Notes: generated by a model from the letters alone, not told the origin. A DNA stretch of 64,000 bases from Flavobacteriaceae bacterium MAR_2009_75 (GCA_002813285.1 PHTZ01000001.1:2789501-2853500); one strand, 5' to 3'. Shown: positions 53,792 through 63,505, counted from the stretch's first letter. Program-made: numbers and translations.

Positions 53792-54799
53792 TTAGTGATA
53801 TTTCTCTAAAAATTCTTGTAGTTTTTTGACCATATTTTTGCTTCCGCAGAAGAAGGGAACACGTTGGTGTAATTCTGTGGGCTGAATATCCATTATTCTA
53901 TTTTTACCGCCAATTGCCAAACCGTTGGCTTGTTCCGCCAGAAACGCCATAGGGTTACACTCGTACAATAACCGCAACTTTCCTTCGGCTGTCACGCTGC
54001 TTTTGGGGTACATGTAGATACCACCTTTAATCATATTGCGGTGAAAATCTGAAACCAAAGATCCGATATAACGTGAGGTGTAAGGCCTGTCTCCCTCTTC
54101 TTGTTGGCAGTACTTGATGTAATCTTTAACCCCTTGGTGAAAGTGAATGTAGTTGCCCTCGTTAACCGAATATATTTTTCCGTCTTCGGGAAATTGCATA
54201 TTGGGGTGCGAGAGATAAAAGGTGCCTATGGCCGGGTTAAGCGTAAAGCCATTTACTCCGTCACCTGTTGTGTAGACCAACATGGTTGAGGTGCCGTACA
54301 CCACATAGCCTGCCGCGACCTGTTTTTTTCCGGGCTGCAGAAAATCTTCAAGAGTAACAGGTGTGCCAACAGGGGTCACCCTTCTATAAACAGAGAAAAT
54401 AGTACCTACCGATACATTTACGTCGATGTTCGATGAGCCATCTAGTGGATCAATGAGCACAACATACTTATTCTGGTGCTGGTTATCATTACTGTTTATA
54501 GAAATGAAATCGTCTTCTTCTTCAGAGGCGATACCGCAAACTATCTCACGATTGGTCAATGTCTGAATGAACTTTTCATTTGCGAGAACATCTAATTTTT
54601 GTTGGTCTTCGCCTTGAATATTAGTTTCCCCAGCTGCTCCTAAAATATCAACGAGTCCGGCCTTGTTTACCTCATGGTTTACTACTTTTGCCGCCAATCT
54701 AATGGCATTGATCAATTTAGAGAGTTCGCCGGAGGAATATTGAAAAGAATCTTGATTTTCTATAATGAATTCACCTAAGGTGCGATTTCTTGTGGTCAT
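53792..54799 (-). CDS. fbp: Class 1 fructose-1,6-bisphosphatase
   Basis: The 335-residue gluconeogenic enzyme has the metal-binding [10 protein letters not shown] (117-126), the earlier acidic GEDQQKLD near 63-70 and the substrate-binding KGGIYMYP and [13 protein letters not shown] segments. It converts fructose-1,6-bisphosphate to fructose-6-phosphate in the cytosol. Length matches the usual 330-340. It is a single gene diverging from the GNAT gene with a 114-base gap. Confidence 0.95.
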   Translation of the reverse strand: MTTRNRTLGEFIIENQDSFQYSSGELSKLINAIRLAAKVVNHEVNKAGLVDILGAAGETNIQGEDQQKLDVLANEKFIQTLTNREIVCGIASEEEDDFISINSNDNQHQNKYVVLIDPLDGSSNIDVNVSVGTIFSVYRRVTPVGTPVTLEDFLQPGKKQVAAGYVVYGTSTMLVYTTGDGVNGFTLNPAIGTFYLSHPNMQFPEDGKIYSVNEGNYIHFHQGVKDYIKYCQQEEGDRPYTSRYIGSLVSDFHRNMIKGGIYMYPKSSVTAEGKLRLLYECNPMAFLAEQANGLAIGGKNRIMDIQPTELHQRVPFFCGSKNMVKKLQEFLEKYH

Positions 54800-54885
54800 G
54801 CGAAGAAGGCTGTTGGTTCACCCACAAATATCGACTTTTTTGTGAAAGAAGCCTATTGCCATTTTATAATACTTTTTTAAATTTA

Positions 54886-54893
54886 TAACTTTG
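54886..54893 (+). promoter_or_regulatory. -7 promoter element of the GNAT-aspartate kinase-olsF group
   Basis: TAACTTTG matches TAnnTTTG and lies 20 bases before the ATG at 54914. The -33 TTG is not at consensus spacing. Confidence 0.45.
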
Positions 54894-54913
54894 TGTTTTA
54901 TTTGTAACATTAT

Positions 54914-55399
54914 ATGGATTTTAGTATTCGAGTGGCCCAAGAGCAAGATATGGTAGCGGTGCATAAACTTATAAAAGAGTTAGCCGTTTTTGAAAAGGAA
55001 AAAAATGCGGTTGAAGTAACTGTTGAAGATTTAGTGACCGATGGCTTTAGAGAGCCTAAACTCTTTCACTGTTTTGTCGGTGAAAAAGAGGGTTCTGTAG
55101 TGGGTATGGCGTTAGTTTATAATCGATACTCTACTTGGAAGGGGCCTGTAGTGCACCTAGAAGATTTGATGGTTTCAGAAAAGGTGCGCGGAAGCGGACT
55201 GGGCAGTGCATTACTTTCGGAAGTGGTAAAATATGCCCATGGCTTAGGTGTAAAACGTATCAGTTGGGAAGTTCTAGACTGGAACGAACCTGCTATTAAA
55301 TTCTACGAAAGTAAGGGAGCCAATGTAATGCGCGATTGGGATGTGGTTCAGCTCGATGAAGCGGGAATACAGGCTTTTTTGAACCAAATTGAAAACTAA
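54914..55399 (+). CDS. GNAT-family N-acetyltransferase
   Basis: The 161-residue enzyme has the acetyl-CoA-binding GNAT motif in EKVRGSGLGSALL (R/QxxGxG/A-like) and the C-terminal WEVLDWNEPAIKFYESKGA. It looks like the diamine N-acetyltransferase (SSAT-like) subgroup, in which WNEPAIKFYES is typical; substrate is unproven. It is followed after 40 bases by aspartate kinase on the same strand, and co-transcription is likely. Confidence 0.88.
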   Translation: MDFSIRVAQEQDMVAVHKLIKELAVFEKEKNAVEVTVEDLVTDGFREPKLFHCFVGEKEGSVVGMALVYNRYSTWKGPVVHLEDLMVSEKVRGSGLGSALLSEVVKYAHGLGVKRISWEVLDWNEPAIKFYESKGANVMRDWDVVQLDEAGIQAFLNQIEN

Positions 55400-55439
55400 A
55401 GAAAAGTCTTTTTAAGACCATTATAAAATAAAGCTGTTT

Positions 55440-56687
55440 ATGCGTGTATTTAAATTCGGTGGGGCATCGGTGAAAGATGCGGCCGGTGTTAGAAATGTAG
55501 TTAAGGTTCTTCAAGAGACCGGACACGAAAATACCTTGTTAGTCGTTTCGGCTATGGGCAAGACAACCAATGCCATGGAGGCAATCGTCAATTCTTATTT
55601 TAATGAAAAAACGGTTTTACCTGCCGCCATTCAAGAAAGTATTGATTACCATGAGGCTATACTTAATGATCTTTTTGAGAATTCTAACCATAACGTCTTC
55701 GATAAGGTTAAACATCTGTTCGACGAAGTCAAGGGTTTTTTAGCTTGGAACAAATCACCGAAATACAATTTTGTCTACGATCAAATAGTAGGTTATGGTG
55801 AATTGATATCGACGACCATAATTAGTCAATACTTTAATGAGATAGGCATTAAATGTAATTGGCTCGATGTACGTGATTTTATTAAAACGGACGATAGTTA
55901 TAGAGATGTATCCGTCGACTGGGAACAAACCCAAGAACGAGTTAAGGCGATAGATAGAAGTATGCTGAATATTACCCAAGGGTTTTTAGGTAGTGATGAA
56001 AACAACTTTACGACCACATTGGGGCGAGAAGGTTCAGATTATACCGCCGCTATTTTGGCCTACTGTCTCAATGCCGATTCTGTAACTATATGGAAAGACG
56101 TACCAGGCGTATTGAATGCAGATCCGAGATATTTTAAAGAGACCCGGCTTCTCAACAATATTTCGTACCGCGAGGCCATAGAACTCGCTTTTTATGGGGC
56201 TTCGGTGATACACCCCAAAACATTGCAGCCGCTTCAGCAAAAAGAAATTCCCTTACATGTTAAATCATTTTTGAATCCAAAGGATCAAGGTACTACGGTC
56301 GGTAAAGGAGTGGGTATAGAGCCGAAGGTGCCGTGTTTTATCGTTAAGAAAAATCAAGTGCTGATGAAACTCTCATCTCTTGATTTTAGCTTTATCGTAG
56401 AAGATAGTATAAGCGAGCTGTTCAAGCTTTTGCACGACCATAAGATGAAGGTCGATCTTATTCAAAATTCAGCCATCAGTTTTTCGGTCTGCGTAGACAA
56501 TCGATTTGGTAGACTTCAAGAATTACTAAACTTATTGAAAAGTCGCTTCAAGGTAGTTCACCACGAAGGAGTATCATTATACACCATTAGACACTTTGAT
56601 GAGAAAGCTATCGAATCACTTCAAAACGGACACGAAATTTTATTGGAGCAACGTGGAAAAGAAACGGTACAGCTCGTAGTAAAGTAG
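55440..56687 (+). CDS. Aspartate kinase, monofunctional
   Basis: The 415-residue enzyme catalyses the first step of lysine, methionine and threonine synthesis. The N-terminal KFGGAS (residues 5-10) and FTTLGREGSDYTAAI (about 190) are the kinase substrate and nucleotide motifs. The C-terminal third has tandem ACT-type domains (about 300-415), which in the family allow allosteric control by end products. It is distinct from the fused aspartate kinase/homoserine dehydrogenase. It is the middle gene of the GNAT-kinase-acyltransferase run. Confidence 0.93.
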   Translation: MRVFKFGGASVKDAAGVRNVVKVLQETGHENTLLVVSAMGKTTNAMEAIVNSYFNEKTVLPAAIQESIDYHEAILNDLFENSNHNVFDKVKHLFDEVKGFLAWNKSPKYNFVYDQIVGYGELISTTIISQYFNEIGIKCNWLDVRDFIKTDDSYRDVSVDWEQTQERVKAIDRSMLNITQGFLGSDENNFTTTLGREGSDYTAAILAYCLNADSVTIWKDVPGVLNADPRYFKETRLLNNISYREAIELAFYGASVIHPKTLQPLQQKEIPLHVKSFLNPKDQGTTVGKGVGIEPKVPCFIVKKNQVLMKLSSLDFSFIVEDSISELFKLLHDHKMKVDLIQNSAISFSVCVDNRFGRLQELLNLLKSRFKVVHHEGVSLYTIRHFDEKAIESLQNGHEILLEQRGKETVQLVVK

Positions 56688-56720
56688 TTCGCTCAGCTTT
56701 GTTTCATATTTGTTAAAACG

Positions 56721-56732
56721 ACAGGTACCTGT
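56721..56732. promoter_or_regulatory. 12-bp perfect palindrome before olsF, possible operator
   Basis: ACAGGTACCTGT is its own reverse complement and lies 41 bases before the ATG at 56774. It could bind a dimeric regulator. No consensus -7 element was found next to it. Confidence 0.35.
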
Positions 56733-56773
56733 AACGTTTTTCCTATATTAGAGGTCTCCAAATTAATGAATGT

Positions 56774-58591
56774 ATGGGATTAGTGACCGCAAAAGAGGTG
56801 GCTACGGCAACCAATCTTGATAGGTTTGGGTTTTTGGGAACATTTATGGCGTGGATCTTAATGAAGGTCACCAAAATAACTAACATGAACCGGCGGTACG
56901 ATAAGCTGAGTCATCTTGATGGTGAGAAGTTTCTTGATGCGGTTCTAGAGCAGTACGAAATCGATTATGAAATTCCCGAAGAAGATTTAAAACGTATACC
57001 AAAAGCGGGCCCGTTCATTACGGTGAGCAATCATCCCTTGGGTGGCATGGATGGTATCGTTCTCTTGAAGATAATGCTTCAGCATCGATCAGATTATAAA
57101 GTAATGGCCAACTTTTTGTTGCAAAGGTTTGAGCCGTTGGCCCAGTATATATTTCCTGTAAACCCCTTTGAAAACCATAAAGAAGCCAAGAGCAGCATGG
57201 CGGGCTTCAAGAATGCTATGTTGCATGTGCGTGGCGGTTACCCTTTAGGTATATTCCCGGCAGGGGAGGTGTCGACCCGAAAAGAAGGCAAGCTCGTTAT
57301 TGATAAAGCTTGGGAAGAAACAGCAATTAAATTGATACGTAAGGCCGAAGTGCCCGTTGTGCCTATTTATTTTCATGCACGTAATAGCAAACTTTTTTAT
57401 CGATTGTCGAAAATAAGTGATGTGTTCCGAACGGCAAAATTGCCTTCTGAGGTGTATTCACAATATAGAAGGCCCATCAAGATACGTATTGGCCAACCTA
57501 TTTCTGTGGCAACCCAGAAAGAGCAACTTACTATGGAGGAGTATACCGCTCTTCTTCGTAGAAAGACATACATATTGGCCAATGCCTACGAGAAAGAGCG
57601 TTTGTTCGATCAGTTGCCCACAAGTTTAAAATTGCCCAAACAACCTCGAAAAATTGCACGACCTGTACGTTCTGAGCTCATACAGGCCGAGATTGAGAAG
57701 CTTGTAGAAAAAGATAGGCGTTTACTTCAAAGCAAGAACTATGAAGTGTTTTTGGCTCCTGCGAAAGAAATGCCCTTTACCTTACAAGAAATTGGTAGAC
57801 AGCGAGAAATTACCTTTCGAGAGATAGGGGAGGGAACCAATAATTCTATAGATATTGACCAGTTCGACGCCTATTATCACCATATGTTTTTATGGGATAA
57901 TGAGGCCAAAGTAATTGCCGGGGCTTACCGCATGGGACTCGGTAACGAAATTTTTTCAAAGTACGGTATAGATGGTTTTTACCTGCAAGACCTTTTCAGG
58001 TTTGACTCTGAACTTTTCGGAATGATGAGCCAATCGATAGAAATGGGTAGGGCTTATATTATGAAAGAATACCAGCAAAAACCTATGCCCTTGTTTTTAC
58101 TTTGGAAAGGCATTGTACATACCACTCTTAGGTATCCTGAGCATAAATATCTAATTGGTGGGGTAAGTATAAGTAACCAATTCTCTAACTTTTCTAAATC
58201 GTTGATGATCGAATTTATGAAAAGTAATTATTGGGATCCATATGTGGCGCAATATGTAAGGCCCAAAAAGGAGTTTAAAGTGAAATTGAAAGATGCGGAT
58301 AAAGAATTTGTGTTCGACGAAACCCAGGCCGATTTAAATAAGTTTGACCGATTGATCGATGAAGTAGAACCTGGTAATTTGAGATTGCCCGTACTGATCA
58401 AAAAATACATTAAACAAAATGCTAAAGTGGTGGCTTTCAATGTAGATCCATTATTCAATAATGCGATTGATGGGTTGATGTACATTCGAATTGCAGATTT
58501 ACCCGAAAGTACCGTGAAACCGGTAATGGAAGAATTTCAGGCAGAGCTTGAACGAAAACTTAGTGAGGGCCAGCCAACCAACTCTCAATAG
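56774..58591 (+). CDS. olsF: Bifunctional acyltransferase, OlsF-like (ornithine lipid synthesis)
   Basis: The 605-residue protein joins a PlsC-type acyltransferase domain (about 60-290; NHPLGGMDG with His87/Asp93, PAGEVS at 161-166) to a C-terminal GNAT-like hydroxyacyl transferase domain (about 310-530, RFDSELFGMMSQSIEMGRA region). This is the OlsF layout, in which the C-terminal half acylates ornithine and the N-terminal half adds the second acyl chain, making ornithine lipids at the inner membrane. OlsF is known from Flavobacterium johnsoniae. A lysophospholipid acyltransferase with another lipid product is the alternative. Confidence 0.82.
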   Translation: MGLVTAKEVATATNLDRFGFLGTFMAWILMKVTKITNMNRRYDKLSHLDGEKFLDAVLEQYEIDYEIPEEDLKRIPKAGPFITVSNHPLGGMDGIVLLKIMLQHRSDYKVMANFLLQRFEPLAQYIFPVNPFENHKEAKSSMAGFKNAMLHVRGGYPLGIFPAGEVSTRKEGKLVIDKAWEETAIKLIRKAEVPVVPIYFHARNSKLFYRLSKISDVFRTAKLPSEVYSQYRRPIKIRIGQPISVATQKEQLTMEEYTALLRRKTYILANAYEKERLFDQLPTSLKLPKQPRKIARPVRSELIQAEIEKLVEKDRRLLQSKNYEVFLAPAKEMPFTLQEIGRQREITFREIGEGTNNSIDIDQFDAYYHHMFLWDNEAKVIAGAYRMGLGNEIFSKYGIDGFYLQDLFRFDSELFGMMSQSIEMGRAYIMKEYQQKPMPLFLLWKGIVHTTLRYPEHKYLIGGVSISNQFSNFSKSLMIEFMKSNYWDPYVAQYVRPKKEFKVKLKDADKEFVFDETQADLNKFDRLIDEVEPGNLRLPVLIKKYIKQNAKVVAFNVDPLFNNAIDGLMYIRIADLPESTVKPVMEEFQAELERKLSEGQPTNSQ

Positions 58592-58600
58592 CCTATTGTT

Positions 58601-59092
58601 TTAGTCTGCACCTACCACTTTACTTCTTCTTTCGTAAAGAAGATTGTCTTTCCAAACGCCATGTAGTTTACCAATACGTTCACGCTTACCTATATGGCGA
58701 AACCCCATTTTCTTGTGCAGTTCAACGCTGGCTTGGTTTTCGGGAAAGATACCGGATTGCAGTGACCAAATACCTGCTTTTTCGCTTGCCTCGATCAAGG
58801 CTTTCATTAGTTTTTTGCCTACTCCCTTTTTACGGGCCGATGAACTGACATACACACTTACTTCGGCAACACCGCCGTATACGCATCGACCAGAAACGGG
58901 AGATAGAGCAGACCACCCCAGAATATTATTATTTTCTATAGCCACGAATCTGCATTGTTTGAGGTGACCGGCATCCCAACTATCGAACGTGGGTATTTGA
59001 GTCTCGAAAGTGGCAAAGCCAGTTGCAATACCCTCAGCATAAATGGTAGAGACCATTTTCCAGTGCTCAGGTTTCATTGGAACAACCTCCAT
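58601..59092 (-). CDS. GNAT-family N-acetyltransferase, phosphinothricin acetyltransferase-like
   Basis: The protein has FATFETQIPTFDSWD and the SARKKGVGKKLM acetyl-CoA loop plus LHKKMGFRHIG, the pattern of the Pat/Bar-like GNAT group (bialaphos or methionine sulfone acetylation). The frame reaches TTG at 59098; the ATG at 59092 starts MEVVPMKPEH and is preferred, giving 163 residues. It converges with olsF and lies 19 bases after the membrane-protein gene. Substrate unknown. Confidence 0.87.
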   Translation of the reverse strand: MEVVPMKPEHWKMVSTIYAEGIATGFATFETQIPTFDSWDAGHLKQCRFVAIENNNILGWSALSPVSGRCVYGGVAEVSVYVSSSARKKGVGKKLMKALIEASEKAGIWSLQSGIFPENQASVELHKKMGFRHIGKRERIGKLHGVWKDNLLYERRSKVVGAD

Positions 59093-59116
59093 AGACAAAA
59101 TACTACTTATATCATT

Positions 59117-59665
59117 CTATAATCCTTTGAACCAATCTTGAAAGTAATCGCCAAGACCAGCCGTAGGTACCATTTTGTCGTTCGCTGCGTTAATAAGACT
59201 CATGACAATTAAAACAAGACCTATAATGGCCGCAAAACATCCTACGATGGGTATGAGGCCTAAAACAATGGTAAGAAGCCAAATACCAAGAGTTTGACGA
59301 ATGTAGTAACTGCCAAACTCTGTTTTGTTCTGTGAGTTCATAATTAGGGCAACAATCCAGCCAATAGCGGTTATATGTGCTATAATTGCGACCATTTTGC
59401 CGCTGTCAGGCCCGCTGTTGTCAAATGTTTGTTTTGCTTCTTCCTTAAATTCGTTAGCTGTTTTCTTAGCTTTTTCAGCAAAATCGTCTGCAGTTTCTTT
59501 AGCCTCCTCAAATTTTTCTTTGGCTTTGTCTTCAAGGTCTTTCGCAGCATCGTTACCTTCATTGACCGCCTCGGAGGCATCGCTTTTTAAATCTCCTTTT
59601 TGTGGGTTAAGAGGGTTGATGGCATCTTCACCTTCCCCTTTTCCAAATTTCTTATCGTCTGACAT
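59117..59665 (-). CDS. Membrane protein with LEA-like repeat region (DUF4870-like)
   Basis: The 182-residue protein has an acidic start (1-25), then about 45 residues of amphipathic Ala/Lys/Glu-rich helix made of roughly 11-residue repeats (KAKEKFEEAKE, KAKKTANEFKE). A C-terminal half with two or three membrane segments (about 95-170) resembles DUF4870. The helical part is like LEA or YtxH stress proteins. Such proteins are linked to desiccation or membrane stress in other groups; that role here is inference. Confidence 0.72.
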   Translation of the reverse strand: MSDDKKFGKGEGEDAINPLNPQKGDLKSDASEAVNEGNDAAKDLEDKAKEKFEEAKETADDFAEKAKKTANEFKEEAKQTFDNSGPDSGKMVAIIAHITAIGWIVALIMNSQNKTEFGSYYIRQTLGIWLLTIVLGLIPIVGCFAAIIGLVLIVMSLINAANDKMVPTAGLGDYFQDWFKGL

Positions 59666-59716
59666 TGTTTGTTTATTTCGCTGGTGGTTTAAGTCTTAAA
59701 TGTAGCTAATAATTAT

Positions 59717-60106
59717 CTATTCTAGAAAAGCTTTGTCTACGGGTTCCCAGAGTTCAACTTTGTTTCCGTCGGGGTCAAGAATCCATCCGAATTTTCCGTA
59801 TTCAAACTCCTCAATGTCACCGACAACCGTAACACCTTCATTCTTCAAAATTTTTAACAGTTCTTCTAGATTTTCTACCCTAAAATTCATCATGAAGGAT
59901 GATTTGCTAGGCTCATAATATTTGGTGTTTTCGTTCATTGGGCTCCATTGGGTAGAGCAGTCATTACCTTTTTCGTCTTTCCACCAAAATGTACACCCAT
60001 ATTTATCGGTATTCAGGCCCAAATGATTTTTGTACCAATCTTTGATTTGATCAGGGTTTTTAGTTTTATAAAAGAAACCACCCAAGCCTGTAACTCTTTT
60101 TTTCAT
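59717..60106 (-). CDS. VOC-family (glyoxalase-like) protein
   Basis: The 129-residue protein has the vicinal oxygen chelate betaalphabetabetabeta pattern: GGFFYKTKNPDQIKDWYKNHLGL at the start and FGWILDPDGNKVELWEP at the end, where the Glu is the usual metal ligand. Substrate and reaction are unknown. It is the third gene of a group that begins with another VOC protein at 60966. It lies 27 bases after the DUF1801 gene on the same strand. Confidence 0.85.
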   Translation of the reverse strand: MKKRVTGLGGFFYKTKNPDQIKDWYKNHLGLNTDKYGCTFWWKDEKGNDCSTQWSPMNENTKYYEPSKSSFMMNFRVENLEELLKILKNEGVTVVGDIEEFEYGKFGWILDPDGNKVELWEPVDKAFLE

Positions 60107-60133
60107 TCTCTTAGTTTTAATAGGTTTGAGGTT

Positions 60134-60592
60134 CTATTTCTTTTTTATGTTTTTCTCATAGAGATTTACCCAATCATCAACAGTCATTTTTGTGCAAAGT
60201 TCTTTGATTAATTCGTATGGAATATCGTCCATTTTTTTGAAGCGGATGCAGCTCTTGCCCATATCGATTTTACGCTTAGAATGTTTGGGATACTCGCTCA
60301 CAAACCAATCGTATAAATTTTTATCGGCATATATGCCGGAGTGGTAAAGAGCGACATAGTTTTTTTGGGAGGCAAGATTGATAAACGGTAAGGGTAATTT
60401 AGGGTTACAGTGATAACCATCTGGGTAAATCGAATGAGGCACCACATACCCTAGCATACCATAGCTCATTAGTTCTTCAAAACCCCTTGGTAATTTATCA
60501 AGAAAAATTTTTCTAATGCTTGAAATGACTTTCCGCCTTTCTTCGGGTAGTTGCTCTATATAATGTTCGGGCGAATTTGCCTTGTACTGCAT
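60134..60592 (-). CDS. DUF1801 domain-containing protein
   Basis: The 152-residue protein matches the DUF1801 pattern, for example YIEQLPEERRKVISSIRKI, GFEELMSYGMLGYVVP and VALYHSGIYADKNLYDWF, with GKSCIRFKKMDDIP near the C-terminus. The family (YdhG-like) has no known reaction. Its ATG is 2 bases after the upstream VOC stop, so the three small genes probably form one operon. Confidence 0.88.
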   Translation of the reverse strand: MQYKANSPEHYIEQLPEERRKVISSIRKIFLDKLPRGFEELMSYGMLGYVVPHSIYPDGYHCNPKLPLPFINLASQKNYVALYHSGIYADKNLYDWFVSEYPKHSKRKIDMGKSCIRFKKMDDIPYELIKELCTKMTVDDWVNLYEKNIKKK

Positions 60593-60594
60593 AA

Positions 60595-60966
60595 TTAAAC
60601 ATGTTGATCGATGAGAATCGGGTTTCCGTCAGGGTCCTGTAAAATTATACTAGCGGGTCCTGTGGTGTTTTCGTCGGCAGGGGTCTGTATTTCGATGTTC
60701 TTTGATTTGAGTTCTTTTTGAAGATCACGAACATCGGTAAAGTTTTTCAAGGTGTTGGCGTTATCGTCCCAACCAGGATTAAAAGTGAGAATGTTTTTTT
60801 CGAACATGCCTTGAAAAAGACCGATAGTAGAATTTCCATTTTTTAAGATAAGCCAATTTTGCTCCAGTTCCCCAGCGAAAACGGTGAATCCTAAATTTTC
60901 GTAAAAAGTTTTAGAGGCTTTGATGTCTTTTACATTTAAGCTTACTGAAAAATTTCCGAGTTGCAT
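60595..60966 (-). CDS. VOC-family (glyoxalase-like) protein, second copy
   Basis: The 123-residue protein has the VOC fold signature [19 protein letters not shown]-like start ([21 protein letters not shown]) and the [17 protein letters not shown] end. It is not close to the copy at 59717-60106 apart from the shared fold. It leads the VOC/DUF1801/VOC group. Members of this family can be glyoxalases, dioxygenases or antibiotic-binding proteins; no choice can be made here. Confidence 0.85.
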   Translation of the reverse strand: MQLGNFSVSLNVKDIKASKTFYENLGFTVFAGELEQNWLILKNGNSTIGLFQGMFEKNILTFNPGWDDNANTLKNFTDVRDLQKELKSKNIEIQTPADENTTGPASIILQDPDGNPILIDQHV

Positions 60967-61042
60967 GGCTGTTGTTTTTTGATGAACTTTTTTTCTACGA
61001 AAAACACTTAAATTGATATCTAGCTTTTTGGAGTACTTAAAG

Positions 61043-62008
61043 TTAGCAAAATTTAGCTTTCACTTTGTCAACAATGGTTTGTGCCAATTTTTCTAAACTT
61101 TCGAACGTCCATCCCGCTACATGTGGCGATAAGATAACATTTTGAGATTGCACTAGGTATTGAAAAGCTTCTGGTAGATAATTTTTTTCACTCTGTGAGT
61201 TATCCTTGCCCTTGAACATATTCTCAAAAGAAGTTTTTTCGTATTCGAGTACATCGAGACCCGCGCCCAAAATCTTGCCTGATTTTAATGCGGCCACTAA
61301 GTCTTCGGTAACTACACATTTTCCACGGGCTGTATTCAATAACCAAAATGGGTGATGAAATTTCTTAATAAACTCAGTATTAATCATGCCAATTGTGCTT
61401 TCCGTTTGCGGCACATGCAAACTTAGTATTTGACTACGTTGCTGTAGTTCAAGAATGCCTACCTGTCTCGCATTTTCGTCACCTACACCACCGACAATAT
61501 CATAGCAAATAACATCTTCGACATCGAAGCCTTTCAGTTTTTTGGCAAAAGCCTTGCCCATATTACCATAGCCAATAATGCCAACGGTCTTGCCCTCTAG
61601 TTCTACACCTCTATTGCCCTCACGATCCCAAATACCAGATCGTACTTCTCGATCGGCTTTGTTCAGGTTGTTAAAGAGTGAGAGTAACATGCCCAAGGTA
61701 TGCTCCCCTACGGCATTTCTGTTACCTTCTGGGGCTGCGGCCAAGTAGATATCATTGGCCTCGGCATACTGTGTTTCAATATTTTCTAGTCCTGCACCGA
61801 GCCTTCCTATAAATTTGAGCTTGCTGGCTTTTTGAATAAACTGGCTATCGATAGTGAATCGGCTGCGTATGATTAGACCGTCGTATTCATGAATTTTAGC
61901 TTCAATTTCTTCTTTAGACGAAGTATAATCTTCATGATTTTCAAAACCAAGTTCGTTGAATTGTTCAATTATAAGCGGGTGATTTACGTCAACATGTAAT
62001 ACTTTCAT
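61043..62008 (-). CDS. D-2-hydroxyacid dehydrogenase (NAD-dependent)
   Basis: The enzyme has the Rossmann motif GYGNMG (146-151), the arginine-containing NTARGKCVV loop and the C-terminal catalytic His in LSPHVAGWT, as in D-lactate, D-3-phosphoglycerate and glycerate dehydrogenases. The frame reaches TTG at 62011; ATG at 62008 starts [11 protein letters not shown] and is preferred, for 321 residues. It is shorter than SerA-type enzymes with an ACT domain. Substrate is not certain. It lies downstream of mgtE on the same strand. Confidence 0.88.
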   Translation of the reverse strand: MKVLHVDVNHPLIIEQFNELGFENHEDYTSSKEEIEAKIHEYDGLIIRSRFTIDSQFIQKASKLKFIGRLGAGLENIETQYAEANDIYLAAAPEGNRNAVGEHTLGMLLSLFNNLNKADREVRSGIWDREGNRGVELEGKTVGIIGYGNMGKAFAKKLKGFDVEDVICYDIVGGVGDENARQVGILELQQRSQILSLHVPQTESTIGMINTEFIKKFHHPFWLLNTARGKCVVTEDLVAALKSGKILGAGLDVLEYEKTSFENMFKGKDNSQSEKNYLPEAFQYLVQSQNVILSPHVAGWTFESLEKLAQTIVDKVKAKFC

Positions 62009-62114
62009 CAATTGTTGATTTGTAGAGATTTGATCATTTCGTCTAACTTTTCTACGAAGGGCAATCTCTTATTTGGTATAAATTTTAAGGGCAAAAATTT
62101 AAGATATTATCATT

Positions 62115-63467
62115 TTAGATTCCTAACACTACTTTCGCTATCCAAAAATAAATTAAGATACCGAAAATGTCATTGCTTGTAGTAATAAACGGGCCGGTAG
62201 CAATTGCGGGGTCGATGCCACGTTTATGTAAAAATAAAGGTGTAAAAGTGCCAATAAAACCGGCTACCAAAATTACAGCAACCAGTGAAATGGAAATGGC
62301 CAGGGCGGTTAAAAAATCACCTTTCCAAAACCAAGTGAATAAAAGTAAAATAGCGGCAAGAACAACTCCGTTCAACAGTGCTAAAAGCATCTCTTTAATC
62401 AACCGGCTACCCACGCTGCCCTTCAGGTCATCATTTGCCAAACCTTGTACGATAATTGCACTTGATTGCACACCAACATTACCAGCCATAGCAGCGATTA
62501 AGGGAGTAAAGAAAAAGAGAATCGCATGTTTACTGATCATCTCTTCAAAACCGCCCATTATGGCGGCGGCACCTACACCACCTATCAGACCCAAAAATAG
62601 CCAAGGTAATCGGGCACGGGTCAGTTGCCAAATACTATCATCTGCCTCGACATCTTGAGATATACCGGCAGCCATTTGGTAATCTTTATCGGCCTCTTCT
62701 CGAATTACATCTACGATATCATCGATAGTAATACGGCCTACCAAGCGGCCGATTTCATCTACCACCGGAATAGCTTCTAAGTCGTATTTTGACATTATTT
62801 TAGCCACTTCTTCGGGTTTTTCGTTCACATTTACCGAATCTACTTTTGGTATATAGACATCAGCAATATGGGTTCTGGTAGAGGTGGTCAATAAATCTTT
62901 TAATGAAAGCCGGCCTATTAGCTTATCTTCATTGTCGACTACATAAATAGAGTGCACACGCGTGACATTTTCGGCCTGGGCCCGCATCTCTTTAACACAT
63001 TTCAAAACATCCCAATTTTCTCTCACCTTTACCAATTCTTTGGCCATTAAGCCACCGGCAGAGTTCTCATCGTAACGCAATAGGTCAACGATATCTTTGG
63101 CATGGTCACGGTCTTCGATTTCTGAGATTACTTCTTGTACAATGTCGTTCGGAAGTTCTCCAATAATATCGGCAGCATCATCGGTATCGAGCTCGTCGAG
63201 CTCTTCGGCAATTTCTTTGGCCGAGAGGTTGTTGAGAATTGATTCCCTTACATCTTCATCAAGTTCCGTAAGTACATCTGAAGTTTTGTCGCTCTCTAGA
63301 AGTTTGATGAGGTAAGTTGCGTCATCTTCATTTAGCTCATTGATGATTTCAGCAACATCGGCATAGTGCACATCATCCATCAAAGACACCAGCTCGGTAT
63401 TTCTTTGGCTTTCGATTAGCTGCTCTATTTCTGCAACCAGTTCGTCTGTGAGCTTAAAGGGTGTCAT
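62115..63467 (-). CDS. mgtE: Magnesium transporter MgtE
   Basis: The protein has the MgtE layout: an acidic N-domain of helical repeats (1-125), two CBS domains (about 130-255) and five membrane segments in the C-terminal 190 residues, ending in the pore region. It imports magnesium. The frame reaches TTG at 63500, but the -7 promoter element covers that position, and ATG at 63467 (MTPFKLTDEL) gives 450 residues, the usual length. A CCGCGG/CCGCGG hairpin lies just upstream of this ATG and could affect translation. Confidence 0.93.
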   Translation of the reverse strand: MTPFKLTDELVAEIEQLIESQRNTELVSLMDDVHYADVAEIINELNEDDATYLIKLLESDKTSDVLTELDEDVRESILNNLSAKEIAEELDELDTDDAADIIGELPNDIVQEVISEIEDRDHAKDIVDLLRYDENSAGGLMAKELVKVRENWDVLKCVKEMRAQAENVTRVHSIYVVDNEDKLIGRLSLKDLLTTSTRTHIADVYIPKVDSVNVNEKPEEVAKIMSKYDLEAIPVVDEIGRLVGRITIDDIVDVIREEADKDYQMAAGISQDVEADDSIWQLTRARLPWLFLGLIGGVGAAAIMGGFEEMISKHAILFFFTPLIAAMAGNVGVQSSAIIVQGLANDDLKGSVGSRLIKEMLLALLNGVVLAAILLLFTWFWKGDFLTALAISISLVAVILVAGFIGTFTPLFLHKRGIDPAIATGPFITTSNDIFGILIYFWIAKVVLGI

Positions 63468-63472
63468 TGTTT

Positions 63473-63497
63473 CCGCGGGGTTTATTGATGACCGCGG
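63473..63497 (-). promoter_or_regulatory. Leader hairpin of mgtE
   Basis: CCGCGG at 63473-63478 and CCGCGG at 63492-63497 are self-complementary and can pair across a 13-base loop. The inner arm ends 5 bases before the ATG at 63467, so folding could mask the start. It is not one of the known M-box or mgtE-type magnesium riboswitches that I can recognise. Confidence 0.45.
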
Positions 63498-63505
63498 CAA
63501 ATCTA
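63498..63505 (-). promoter_or_regulatory. -7 promoter element of mgtE
   Basis: TAGATTTG on the minus strand matches TAnnTTTG. A TTG lies 23 bases upstream, slightly further than the usual 19-21. Confidence 0.5.
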
